Assembly: GCA_948144175.1 (NCBI GenBank)
Contig: CANXME010002096.1
Location: 558,001 to 622,000 of the forward strand
Source: Closterium sp. NIES-65
Taxonomy: Eukaryota; Streptophyta; Zygnematophyceae; Desmidiales; Closteriaceae
Direction: 5' to 3'
DNA: 64,000 nt
Of the stretch, positions 21,234-32,904 are shown one piece after another (positions within the stretch are counted from its first letter, which is position 1; each line of letters begins with the position of its first letter). The notes under the pieces are model-generated. The model had not been told where the DNA came from. It did no database searches and saw only the letters and a list, made by a program, of their open reading frames with translations. The position numbers were made by a program, and so were the translations under genes.

Positions 21234-22915
21234 TGTCAGAATTATATATAACTGCATGTAGTTCTAGCTGTAGTGTAGTCATACATTTGTTCTTGCTTGG
21301 TGGTGCACCCTTCTTGAACTATAACTTATACTTGTTTCTCATATTGCACCATTCTCGACTCTCACCTTGGCACAACCTCCTCGACTTCTCCTTGGCCTAG
21401 GCTACTAAGCCTAGTCCCTACCTAAAACCTAAGCTCATTCTCACTCTAGTATCTCAGCATGGCATTAGAGCGAGTTACGTCCTGGCCTGTGGGCCTGCCT
21501 CATGCTTCCGCTGCTATTTTTCCGGTCACGCGCCTCGGGCGTGTGGCGATTTTCGTCCTGTCCCGCCCCCGGGTGGCGAGTGACATTTTTTCTGCCCGTC
21601 GCGCGCCCCATGGCACGCGACGGTGCCCTGCCCGTCGTGCGCCCCATGGCACGCGACGGTGCCCTGCCCGTTGTGCGCCCCGTGGCACACAACGGTGCCC
21701 TAAACCTGCCCATTGTGCGCTCCGTGGCACGCGACGGTGCCCTGCCCGTCGTGCGCCCCGTGGCACACGACGGTGCCCTAAACCTGCCCGTCGTGCGCCC
21801 CGTGGCACGCGACGCTGCCCTGCCCGTCGTGCGCCCCGTGGCATGCGACGGTGCCCTAAACTGCCCGTCACGTGCCCCGTGGTGCGCGACGGTGCTCTGA
21901 GCCGCCGCGGAACCGCCCCTGGCGCTTGCGACGGTGTCCTGAGCCGCCGCGTACCCGCCCCTGGCGCACTCGGCGGTGCCCCTGCCTCACCCGCGCCTGC
22001 ACTCGCTGCAGCCGCCCCTGCACCACCCGGCGCCTGCCCTTGGAGCAGCCGCCCCCGCTCCTGCACTCGGTGCAGCCGCCTCTGCCTCACCCCGCGCCTG
22101 CACTCACTGCAGCCGCCCCTGACCTACCCGCGCCGACCCTCTGTAGCCGCTCTGCGGCTTTCTCCCCGCCCACCCCCTCCTCCTTCGTCTCCCTACAGCC
22201 GTGGGGGGGAGGGTATGGGGGTGGCGGGTGTTGGGGTGATGGGTGGTGTGCTTCCCTTCCCCTCCTCCTCCTTTCGTTCCCACTGCTGCAGCTGCCGCTG
22301 GGGGGGAGGGTGTGAGGGTGTGGGGGAGGCGGGGGAGTGGCACTGGGGTGGCGGGTGTGAGACCAACCAGCAGCCGTCCCTCCACCTCTCCTCTCTTCCC
22401 CCCTCTGCTGCTCCTGCAGCAGTGTGGGGGGGAGGGGGAGGGGGAGGGTGAGGGGATGGAGGGGGTGACCAACCAGAGCCAGCCCGCCTCCTCTCTCTCC
22501 CTGCTGCCCCTCCTGTGGTCGGGGGGGGAAGAGAGTAAGGGGGTGGCAGAAGTGCCTTGCTGTCGGCTGCCCCTTTGCTGCCGAATCTGTTTTGCTGCCT
22601 TGCCTGCTGTTGCTGTTTTCTTTGTCTGTGGTGTACCCCCGCAGGTTGTGTCTTTCACTTAGCTATTCCTGCATGCAGTTACGGGGGGATGTCAGAATTA
22701 TATAGAACTGCATGTAGTTCTAGCTGTAGTGTAGTCATACATTTGTTCTTGCTTGGTGGTGCACCCTTCCTGAACTATAACTTGAACTTGTTTCTCATAT
22801 TGCACCATTCTCGACTCTCACCTTGGCACAACCTCCTTGACTTCCCCTTGGCCTAGGCTACTAAGCCTAGGCCCTACCTAAAACCTAAGCTCATTCTCAC
22901 TCTAGTATCTCAACA
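21234..22915 (+). mobile_element. Non-autonomous LTR element (1.68 kb)
   Basis: 226-bp LTRs at 21234-21459 and 22690-22915 differ at about 8 positions (3.5%). The target repeat ATCAA lies at 21229-21233 and 22916-22920. The primer site TGGCATTAGAGCG follows the 5' LTR and a polypurine tract (ACGGGGGGA) precedes the 3' LTR. The interior lacks gag and pol. It starts with GTGGGCCTGCC..CTTCCGCTGC, then about ten 36-42-bp units built on GTGCGCCCCGTGGCACGCGA (21595-21900), then pyrimidine/purine-rich stretches. Long open frames there come from GC richness and look non-coding. Confidence 0.9.
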
Positions 22916-22920
22916 ATCAA

Positions 22921-23402
22921 TCCCCTGAAAATACAACTTAGCAAGAAGATTGAAGAAGCACCAACACAACAAACGGGGAGAGAACGAACACACGAAAGAG
23001 GGACCTATTACGCTTGGTAAAGAATGCTAATTGAGCGCGACGGCAGCAGGTAGGTAGGGAGAGGGCGACCCCCGCACACTTGACGCGAACGCGCCAGCCA
23101 CGTGAAAATACGAGCCTAATGTAACAAGGGAGCACAGGTAGGCCCCTTGACTACCAACCATGCACGCACTTCGGCAGGGTGATACAACAAAAAAGCACGT
23201 CGCCGGACCATTGTACCGCGTCGCAAGAGAAGTCAGCATTCAAGCGCTCAAGGCAAAGTTTACGGTGAACGTTCGTAGTAGATGTGAGAGTCGTGGCCTA
23301 TTGGTGAAAATGAGAGGGGTCGCTCTCAGACAAGCATACGCTCCCGTCAGCGAAGGAAGGACAAAACGGTAGTATACTCGCCGTCATCTGGAAAAGGCAA
23401 CC
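22921..23402. other. Unassigned sequence, no gene seen
   Basis: Mixed-composition DNA between two LTR elements. Short frames exist on both strands but none shows a recognisable domain. It is the left flank of the large nested insertion; its counterpart on the right begins at 54993. Confidence 0.4.
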
Positions 23403-26400
23403 AATGTTGTCAAAAGAGTAGATTAATCTTAGGCGCCATGGCTAGGTTTTTAGGAAGACGAGAGTAGCGAGGGAGAAGTTTCACCAACAAGAGAGGTTGT
23501 TCACTATAAAACGAGCAGTACAAATAAGCAAGAATGAAGAAAGGTGCACCACCAAACAGAAATTTATATGACTACAGTATTCTACACTACAGGCAGTTAT
23601 AGAACAATATATAGAATTGTATATTATTCTGACACGCCCCCATAAGTGCCTGTAGGGAAGAATGTGCAGTCAACGACCCCATAATGGGGTAAACAAGACA
23701 GGCCGCAGCGGAAATCACAGCAACACGCAAGTGCAGTGGCAACCGGTGCAGTGATGCCAGATCCAGCTGTACCAACCCCTCGGCCAAGGCAAGAACAGTA
23801 GCAGGTGTAGGGGCGGCAAGTCGCCTGAGGAGCAGGCTCCGTGGCTGCAACGTGCAGCAGGACAGCAGCGGCTTGACGGTAGCACCTGCAGGCCCCTAGC
23901 AGCAGGCAGTAGAAGCAAAGGCAGTAAAGGCAGGTGGCAGCAGGGGCGGCAGCTGGAGGTGCCACGGTAGCAGCGGGCGTCAGCAGCAAATGCCCGGCTG
24001 ACTTCCGCCACCCCCTCTCACCCTCCCCCCCACAGCTGCAAGCGCGGCAGTGAGAGAGAGAGGAGGGGGGAAGGCTGTTGGTGCTGCAAAATCTCTCTCA
24101 CCACCCCCTTACACTCCCCCCCATCCCCCACAGCGACCAGCGCTGCAGGGAGAGAGTGACAAGAAATGAGAATGGATGAATGAACTATGAAACAGTTGGG
24201 TACAAGTACTAACCCTAATTGGGTTGTACCCCTTATGGGCTACCCCACTACAGCCTACACAAATGTATAAGCTATAATATTCTGACACACCCCCATAGGC
24301 AAAGTGGGGGAGAACAAGCGGTCACAAGACCAGTGAAGCAAAGCAAAGCAAGCTCAGGGTGGATCACAAAGTCACCACACAGTCCGAGCACAAGAGTAAG
24401 GCCATAAGGCCACTTCACATGCAAGAACATATATATAAAGGTAAACAAACAAGTGCAGGTATAGAAAGAGTATAGTACAAACAAGATCAAGAAGTGAGCA
24501 AGTGAGGCCAGGTAGGCACAAGACCTAGCAAAGTACAGAAGCGCTGATGATCACAAGGCGGAAGGGCCTTGGTGAAGATATCAGTAGTGTTGGCCTCACA
24601 GGCCACGTAGGTGAGGCGGAGCTGACCACGCTGCTGCAGCTCACGAGCCAGGAAGTAGCGGAGAGCAATGTGCTTCGTTCTGTGCTCCAGTCTCTGCTCT
24701 TGACACAAGGCCAACATGGCCTTGTTGTCTACATACAGAACTGGAGGAGAACGAGGCGGCTCTCCTAGGTCAGTCAGCAGGTAGGTGAGCCAGCGTAGCT
24801 CCTGTGCAGCCATGGCCCCAGCGTAGATCTCAGCCTCACAGCTGGAGCTGAGAACAGAAGACGAGCGGGTAGACCGCCACGAAACAAAGCCAGAGCCAAG
24901 GCTGAAGGTGTAACCCTATGACGACCGCTGCAGAGCCTGGTCGTCAGCCCAAGAAGCGTCAGCGTGACCTGTGAGGACTACTCGACGTCGCCCTCCAAGC
25001 ACTAGCCCCATGCCCGACGTGCTGCACACGTAGCGCAACACCCTCTTCGCTGCACCCATGTGCTCTGGTCTGTGTCTCCCAGGAGCAACATAGCGTGCCA
25101 AGATGCTAAGAGGGTATACAAGGTCATGTCGTGTGCAGGTCATCAGGTACATGAGGCAGCCAACAAGCTTTGGGTACATGCCACTTGACTCTACGGACTC
25201 ATCCGAAGGCAGAGCTGAGAGCGAGTGGCGAGAAGACAGAGGAGTGGCCTGAGGCGAGGAGTACGTGAAGCCAAAACGCTGAAGGACCTGCTGCACCATG
25301 TGTGACTGAGTCAGGGTAATGGTGCGCTGTGCTCTGTCCCGGGTGATCTGCAAGCCAAGGTAGCTGCGCAGTTCACCCAGGTCTGTGCACGTGTGTCTCT
25401 TCTGCAGCTCGGACTTCATGTGGGCGAGTCCAGCAGTGTCAGCAGTGGCAAAGACCAAATAGTCGACGTACATGAGGATGTAGAATGGCGGCAAAGAGGT
25501 GTCGGTGCGCAGAAACAGCGACGGGTCGGCTGTAGAAGGAGCAAACCCAAGAGCCGCAAGTGTAGTCCTCAGTGTGTCGTGCCACTCACGGGGCGCCTGG
25601 CGGAGACCGTAGACTGGCCGCCAGAGGCTCCACTGGGTACCAGGGGGAAACGACCCAGTGAAGCCAGGTGGGCGGCGCAACCAGATCTCCTCGTGCAGGC
25701 TGCCCTGTAGGAAAGCTGTGCTGAAGTCAAGAGAGTGAAGCTCGTAGTCGCGCTGAGCGGCTATATGCAGTAGCACCCGAAGAGTGGTCATCTTCGGGGT
25801 GGGAGAGATGGTCTGAAAGTAGTCAACTCGTTGCCGCTGACTGAAGCCTCGAGCCACGTAACGCGTCTTGAAGACAGGCAGAGAACCCGGCGGCCGCTTC
25901 ACCCTGAAAATCCACATGCCACTGACGATGTTCGCCCAAGGTGGGGGAACCTCGTCGACGTAGGTGCCTGAGGACTTCTAGAAAGCCATCTCTGTGTCCA
26001 TGGCCGACTGCCACTGAGAGGAGTAGGGACGCTTGATCGCCTCAGCGTACGATCGAGGAGTCGGGATGTCTGGTGCATCCGGGTCACCCACAGGGGCGAT
26101 CAGCGTGGACACGAGATGAGGCAAAGCACCAGCAAAACACTGGAACTCCTCCTGCGTGTCCTCAAGGACGTCCGTGCTAAGAGCACACTCACCCCCGACG
26201 GACGGAGGACAGACAGACTCAGACTCAGCAACAAGACTAGCAGCATAGTCTAGACGACAGCGAGCAGCAAAGTCGACAAGCTCAGCAACCAAGGCAGACG
26301 CAGCAGTGGACTCAAAGTAAGGGTCAGTGACAAAAGTAGCCAGGAGACGCGTGAGGGTAGGACTGGCAACACGAAGAGAGTCTGACTCCGGGTCAGCAAG

Positions 26401-27331
26401 GACAGGAAGTGAGGACTCTGGAGGAGACGGCAATGGGACACGCAGAGGACCAGTGGAAGGACGCAGTGCCATCTGGTGGGTGCCTGGGACCGTAGGAGGA
26501 CGCGGGCGCGGAGCACGACTACTAGTGCGAGCAGCACGAACAAGCGACGCAGGAGGAGACGCAGGCTCACGACGCTCAGCAAGACCTCCAGTAGGACCAG
26601 TGAAGGGAGAAGGAGCAGGTAGGGGGGAGGCGGGCTGTAACTGTGACCGTGACTGGACAGGCTGTGGACACTCTAAGGGAGGATCAGGACCAGGAGAGGG
26701 CGGGAGACCAAGAACCTGCTCCAAGAGCGGAACGAAGTACGGCCTCGGCCGCTCAGCGCCTCCAGGACCAGCAAGGACGGCGCCAATACCCCCAGCGGGA
26801 GCACGAGCGCCAGCAGCACCTCTAGCTCCAACACCGCGAACTCCAGCACCCTCAGAAGCACCAGCGCCAGCAGCACCGCCAGCGCCAACACCCCCTGCAG
26901 CTCCAGCTCCAGTAGCACCAACTCGAGTAGGACCGTCAGCACCAGCAGCCTCAGCAGTACCCCTAGACCCACCAGCACCAGTAGAAACACCAGCCCCAAC
27001 ACCCCTGGCAGCTCCACCTCCAGTAGCACCAGCACCGAAAGCAGCTCAAGCAGGACCAACTCCAGTAGCTCCAGCAGCACCCCAAGTCTCAGCAGCACGT
27101 CTCCAGTGGCGGGCAAACCACTCGCGCAGCTCCTGTGGAGAGAGCGGCTCCCGCCTCGACGAAGCACCGCCGGCGGCCACACGAGCAGACCCAACACCCC
27201 CAGGCTCCGCACCCCCAGACTCAGCACCCCCAGGCTCAACACCCCCAGTCTCAGCACCCCCAGACTCAGCACCCCCAGACTCAGCACCCCCAGACTCAGC
27301 ACCCCCAGACCCGGCACCCGCAGGCTCAGCA

Positions 27332-30300
27332 TGTCACAGGATCGAATTCTCAATCGAAACTTGTCACTAAAACTGAATACAAGGCCTATTTATACTCGGA
27401 AAGTACAAGGATAAACGAGATAAAACGAACCTTCGGGAACACACCCTTCCCGATACTACAATCACAAGTGCGCATAAGCACGCAAGTCTATTGGCACTTG
27501 GGATTACGCCCAGATTACACCGTATACACCACTGTCGGCGCTGTCGGTGCCGTATAATAGGTATGTCGGTGGGAAAAGTAGGAAATAAGAGAAATAAATA
27601 GAAGGCTCTAGAGAATAGAATAGTAGGCCGATTGAGATGAGATAAAGACCAAAATAAAGAGGAGAAAAGGGAGAATGGGATAACGGAAAAATATAATAGT
27701 GAGAAAATATTATAACGGGGACGTCCTCTCACACTTCCCCCCCTCAAAGCTGGGTGGTAGAAGTAACACCCTGCTTGACAAGGTAGTCCTGTAGAGGACG
27801 GCGGGCGTTATCCATGTCGTGTTCGGGTACCCAGGTATCCTCGGAAGGATCATAGCCTTTCCAACGAATCAAGAGCTCCAAGGTGCCGCTACGTCGTCGT
27901 CGGTGCGCCAGAACGGCTTCGACTTCGTACTCGGGTTCCCCATTAACGATCACTGGCAGTGGCGGCGGCGGCTGGCGACCTTTGAAGACCGTGTTTGGGT
28001 CCCGATAGGGCTTGAGAAGTTGAACATGAAAGGCATTGTGAATTCTCCAGGTAGCTGGTAAACGCAAGCGGAAGGTTACTGGAGTGACCTGCGCCTCGAC
28101 GAGAAAAGGTCCGCAGAAGCGAGGTCGGAGCTTAGACGGAAGATGGCTAATGTCGAGATTGCGTGTATCCAGAAGCACTTGATCGCCAATCTTGATGGAA
28201 TGATCGTTGCGACTCCAATCAGCGAGCTTCTTTTGTTGCTGCTGGATAGTCAGAAGACGTTTATGCGTGCGCTCCCACAATTGGTGCATAGTAGAAATGA
28301 AGTCATGTGCGGGTTGCACCGTGGCGGGTACTGTTGGTTTCTGAGGCGTGAGTGGGTTGCGACCGTAACAGAGGAAGAAAGGAGTTTGCCCTGTTGCGGC
28401 GTGCGTGGCGTTGTTATACGCAAACTCGAGAACCGGCAGATGTGCATCCCATTAAGAGATATCGTCCTTACACGCTGCTCGCAGAAGCTGTTCGACAATC
28501 TGGTTGAGGCGCTCTGTCTGACCATCCGTTTGGGGATGATAGGCTGATGACATGGCGAGTTTGGTCCCCATGAGCGACATGAGCTCCTTCCAGAATTTAC
28601 TCGTGAATTTCGGGTCTCTGTCGGAGATCAGCGTGGTTGGAATGCCATGTTGCGAGATGACGTAGCGGAAGAATATTTGCGCTGTCTCCTCGACGCGAGC
28701 CGTTGTGTGTGTCGGAATGAAGTGTCCCATTTTGGAGAATTTGTCGATGACGACTAGAATGGCGTCGTAACCAGCTTTGGTAGGTGGTAACCCGGTGATG
28801 AAGTCGAGGCTAACCACTTGCCAAGGCTGTTCAGGGACTGGAAGAGGCTGTAGTAATCCTTCTTTCTTCTGTTTGCTGCTCTTCATCCGTTGGCATGTGT
28901 CGCACGAGGTGACGAATTTTTGTACGTCATCCGCCATGTAAGGCCAATAATAATGCTTCGCAATACCGGCAAGCGTCTTGTTACTACCGAAGTGGCCCGC
29001 GTAGAGAACATCATGATATTCTTCGAGCAGTAACTGGCGTAAGGGAGGGTAATTAGGTACCCATATTTTTGTGGAGCCCTTGCGGTATGCGATGTCTTGA
29101 TCCCAATGTAGAAGATGGCGCTTTTCTGCTACAGAGACTTCGGGGTCGATGGTGTATCCATGCGTGAAGAGTCCCTTCAAAAGTGGGTTCATGCCATCGA
29201 TTTGTAAGGCGGCAACGTGTGCAGGGCGACTCAGTGCGTCTGCTTTGTTCTTGTGCCCCGGCTTATACACGATGTCGTAATGGAAGTGGGTTTCGAGAAA
29301 GTCAATCCACCGGACCTGCCGCCTGGAGAGTGTTGGTTGGGTCTTCAGGTACTTGAGGCTGCAGTGGTCGGTGTAGACAGTCGTTTTTCTTCCTTCAAGA
29401 TAACACCTCCATGCCTTAAATGCGTTGACGATGGCGAGGGCCTCTTTGTCATGGATGGGGTAATTGAGTTCTGCCCCGTGAAGTTTTTTACTGAGGTATG
29501 CAATGGGTTGCAGTCCCTTCCCTTGATCCTGCATGAGTACTGCGCCCACTGCTTGATCGCTAGCATCGGCCTCGATGACATAGTCAAGTTCAATGTCTGG
29601 CAGGATAAGAACAGGTGCGGACGTGAGTGCGGTTTTAAGTTGTTCCACGGCTTCCTGGTGCTTCGCCTCCCATTGATATGGTGTATTCTTCTTCAACAGG
29701 TTCGTTAATGGTGCGGCAATCTTGGCGTAGTTCGGTACGAACCGGTTGTAGTAGTTGGCGAATCCAAGGAACTGTTGTAACTCCTTCACGTTCTCAGGGG
29801 TCTTCCACGTTCGCACTGCTTCGATCTTCTTAGGATCCACGTGAACTCCTTGAGCGCTCACCATATGTCCGAGGAACTGGACTTTTTTCAACGCAAACTC
29901 GCTCTTGGATAGTTTCACGTAGAAGCGTTCTCGTCGAAGAATTTCAAACACCCGTCGTAGATGCTCAACGTGCTGCTTCATATCTTTCGAGTAGATCAGG
30001 ATATCGTCCAAATATACCACCACGCACTCGTCCAGAAGGGGCCGAAGGATGTGGTTCATTTCCGCCTGAAATGTGGCTGGTGCGTTAGTGAGTCCGAATG
30101 GCATCACGAGATACTCGTATGACCCGTACCGAGTTCGAAAAGCGGTTTTGTGGATAGAGTTGTCCGCCATACGAATTTGCCAGTATCCCGATCTGAGGTC
30201 GAGCTTGGAGAATACCGTAGCACCGCGAAGTTGATCTAGTAAGTCGTCGATCCGTGGTATCGGGTATTTATTTTTTACAGTCTGCTTTTTCAAGGCTCGG

Positions 30301-31540
30301 TAGTCGATGCACATTCGCAGACTTCTGTTTGGCTTCGGAGTGAAGAGAACTGGAGCTCCGTACGGCGAAGTCGAAGGTCGAATCAGCCCTTTCTCCAGGA
30401 GATACTCTATTTATTTTTTCATATCGGCAAGCTCTGTCGGGCTTAGCCGGTATGGTGCTCGGAAAGTTGGCTTGGACCCCGGCTCTTCTACGATCTCGTG
30501 TTGATGTGTCCGGTATGGCGGTAGTTGATCAGGTAAATCGTCGGGGAGAACGTCCTGGAACTCTTCAAGATTTTTCTTGACTGCTGGAGGAAGTTCCTGG
30601 GTCTGCTTCTCTCCGTTGTCTGCCTCGTTGACTATCGCCATGAATCCCGCCGTGGTCCGTTTGACGTCCTTTTCAAAGCGTGCGAGTGTCTCGACTGGAA
30701 TATTTCCCGTGTCGTCCCATTTGGGAAGGCTGATTTTCCTCCCGTTGTTGTTGATGTTGGCCGTCTGGTTAACCCAGTCGATCTCGGGGTTGAACTTTTT
30801 AAGAAAGTCTCTCCCGAAGATTACATCGAGTCCTTTGATATTTGTGACGGGGAGAGCAGGCTTCCATCGAAGGGGTCCAATCTGGAGTAGCAACCGTGTT
30901 TCCCCGTAGATAGGTAGCTTACTGCCATCCACCATCGTTGCAAAGAAGCTTGAGGACTTGATGTCACTTCCGAGTCGATCGATTGCCTTTTTGTCATAGA
31001 CGTTGTGCGACGCCCCGCTGTCCACGAGTGCTTGGAGGCGCTGTCCGTTGCAGATCACCTCGAGCAGGAGTGGTGAGCGTTGCTCGGAGTACCCAAAAAT
31101 AGTCTCATTAATAGGATCATAGGGTACATCCCAATATTCAGTACACACCGTGGTTCCACTGCTTTCTTCTGGACGACTAGCTGGCCTGGGCTGCGTGGAG
31201 AAAGGCTCTTCTCCAATGCCAGGAGTAGAGGTAGTAACTGTACAAGTTGACCCTGAGGGGGTGGATCCGGTCGACGCCTGCGATCCACTGGATGCATCCT
31301 TGAGGGGTTTTCGCAGTTTCTGCAGCTTCTTTTGAACTCCCAGCTGCCTCTTCAGCTGCTTCAGCTCCATAAACTTCTTCCCTGGGGAGTGGAGAGTGGT
31401 CTTGGGCTGGTTCCGGGAGAGGACGTTGACGCCGTGAAAAGGTCTACTCCTTTCCACACTCCTTAATTTTTTCCCCAGCTCCGTAGGCACCGGTACCACT
31501 TCTTTAATTGTCTTCTTCCTCTAAAGGTCTTCCCGGAATA
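27332..31540 (-). mobile_element. Ty3/gypsy chromovirus, 3' LTR to protease, broken
   Basis: A 402-bp 3' LTR (27332-27733; on the minus strand TGTGAGAGG...CCTGTGACA) is preceded by a GAGGGGGGGAAG polypurine tract. Upstream on the minus strand lie a C-terminal chromodomain ('VLAHRRRRSGTLELLIRWKGY..EDTWVPE', about 27760-27930), integrase ('[20 protein letters not shown]', '[14 protein letters not shown]'), RNase H/RT (about 28450-30314; '[11 protein letters not shown]', '[13 protein letters not shown]') and aspartic protease ('ALVDSGASHNVYD', about 30980-31040). No gag capsid or 5' LTR is seen. At about 31541 the sequence passes into copia hinge sequence. A few breaks. Chromodomains steer integration towards marked chromatin in this family. 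Confidence 0.88.
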
Positions 31541-32904
31541 CGAAGTACGGCCTCGGCCGCTCAGCGCCTCCAGAGTCAGCAAGGACGACACCAGTACCCC
31601 CAGCGGCAGCACCAGCGCCAGCACAACCTCCAGCTCCAGCAGCGCCAACTCTAGTACCCTCAGAAGCACAAGCGCCAGCAGCACCGCCAGCACCAACACC
31701 CCCAGCAGCTCTAGCTCCAGCAGCACCAACTCCAGTAGAAACGTCAGCACCAGCAGCCTCAATAGCACCCCTAGACGCACCAGCACCGACAGCAGCTCCA
31801 GGAGCACCCCCAGACTCAGCAGCACGTCTCCAGCAGCGGGCGAACCACTCGCGCAGCTCCTGTGGAGAGAGCGGCTCCCGCCTCGAGGACGCACCGCCGG
31901 CGGCCACACGAGCAGACCCAGCACCCCCAGGCTCCGCACCCCCAGGCTCAGCACCCCCAGGCTCAGCACCCCAAGACTCTGCACCCCCAGGCTCAGCACC
32001 CCCAGTCTCAGCACCCCGAGACTCAGCACCTCCAGACCCGGCACCCGCAGGCTCAGCACCTCTAGCAGCACCAGATTCAAAAGCTACCTCGACAGGCTCG
32101 ACTGCGTCTACCTAGGACGGACCTGATGGGGCAGGACCCTGAGGAGGGAGGGGGTCTACCTGGGTAGCACCTGGAGCAAGGAAGAGCGGCGGCGGGGGGA
32201 GGGGCGCAGTGCGGTAGGGGAAGAGACGGTATTAAGGCACCGACTCGTCAAAGGTGACGTCCTGGGAGGACAGAACACGGCGCGTGGTGGGGTGGTAAAA
32301 CTGCCACCCAGGCGCGTCGGGGGGGAAGCCAAGGAAGACGCAAGGAACAGCACGGGGGGACAGCTTGTCCGCAGACAAGTCGCGGACAAACGCCCGAGAT
32401 CCCCAGACCCGAAACGCAGACGCATCGCCAACCTTCCCTGTCCACCGCAAGGCGGGGGAGGTCTCTGGCAAGGAGACCCGGGGCTGAAGGTTGAGCTGAT
32501 GCGCGGCGTACTGAACCGCAAACGGCCACAGAAAATGGGGGGCAGCCGCATGCATCATGGACGTACGCGCGACGTCCATGACCATGCCAATGCGGCGCTC
32601 AGCAATCCCATTTTGTTGTGGAGAGGCCGGAAGCGTGAAGGTCTGGCGGATGCCCTGTGCCCGACAGAAGGCTCCCAGACGGGCAGAGGAGAACTCCCCG
32701 CCTCTGTCCGAGGGCAGACGCAGAATAGGAAAGTCCGAGCCGAAACTCTCTCTGAGCTGGAGACGAGCTGCGCGGATCCAGTCGATCAACACCTCAGTGA
32801 CGTCACCCTTGCTGCGCAAGGGGAAGACTGTGATGTAACACAACTAGTCGTCAACGACCAGCAGAAAGTACCGCTCTCTCCCCTGCCCACTGACGCGGGC
32901 GGGG

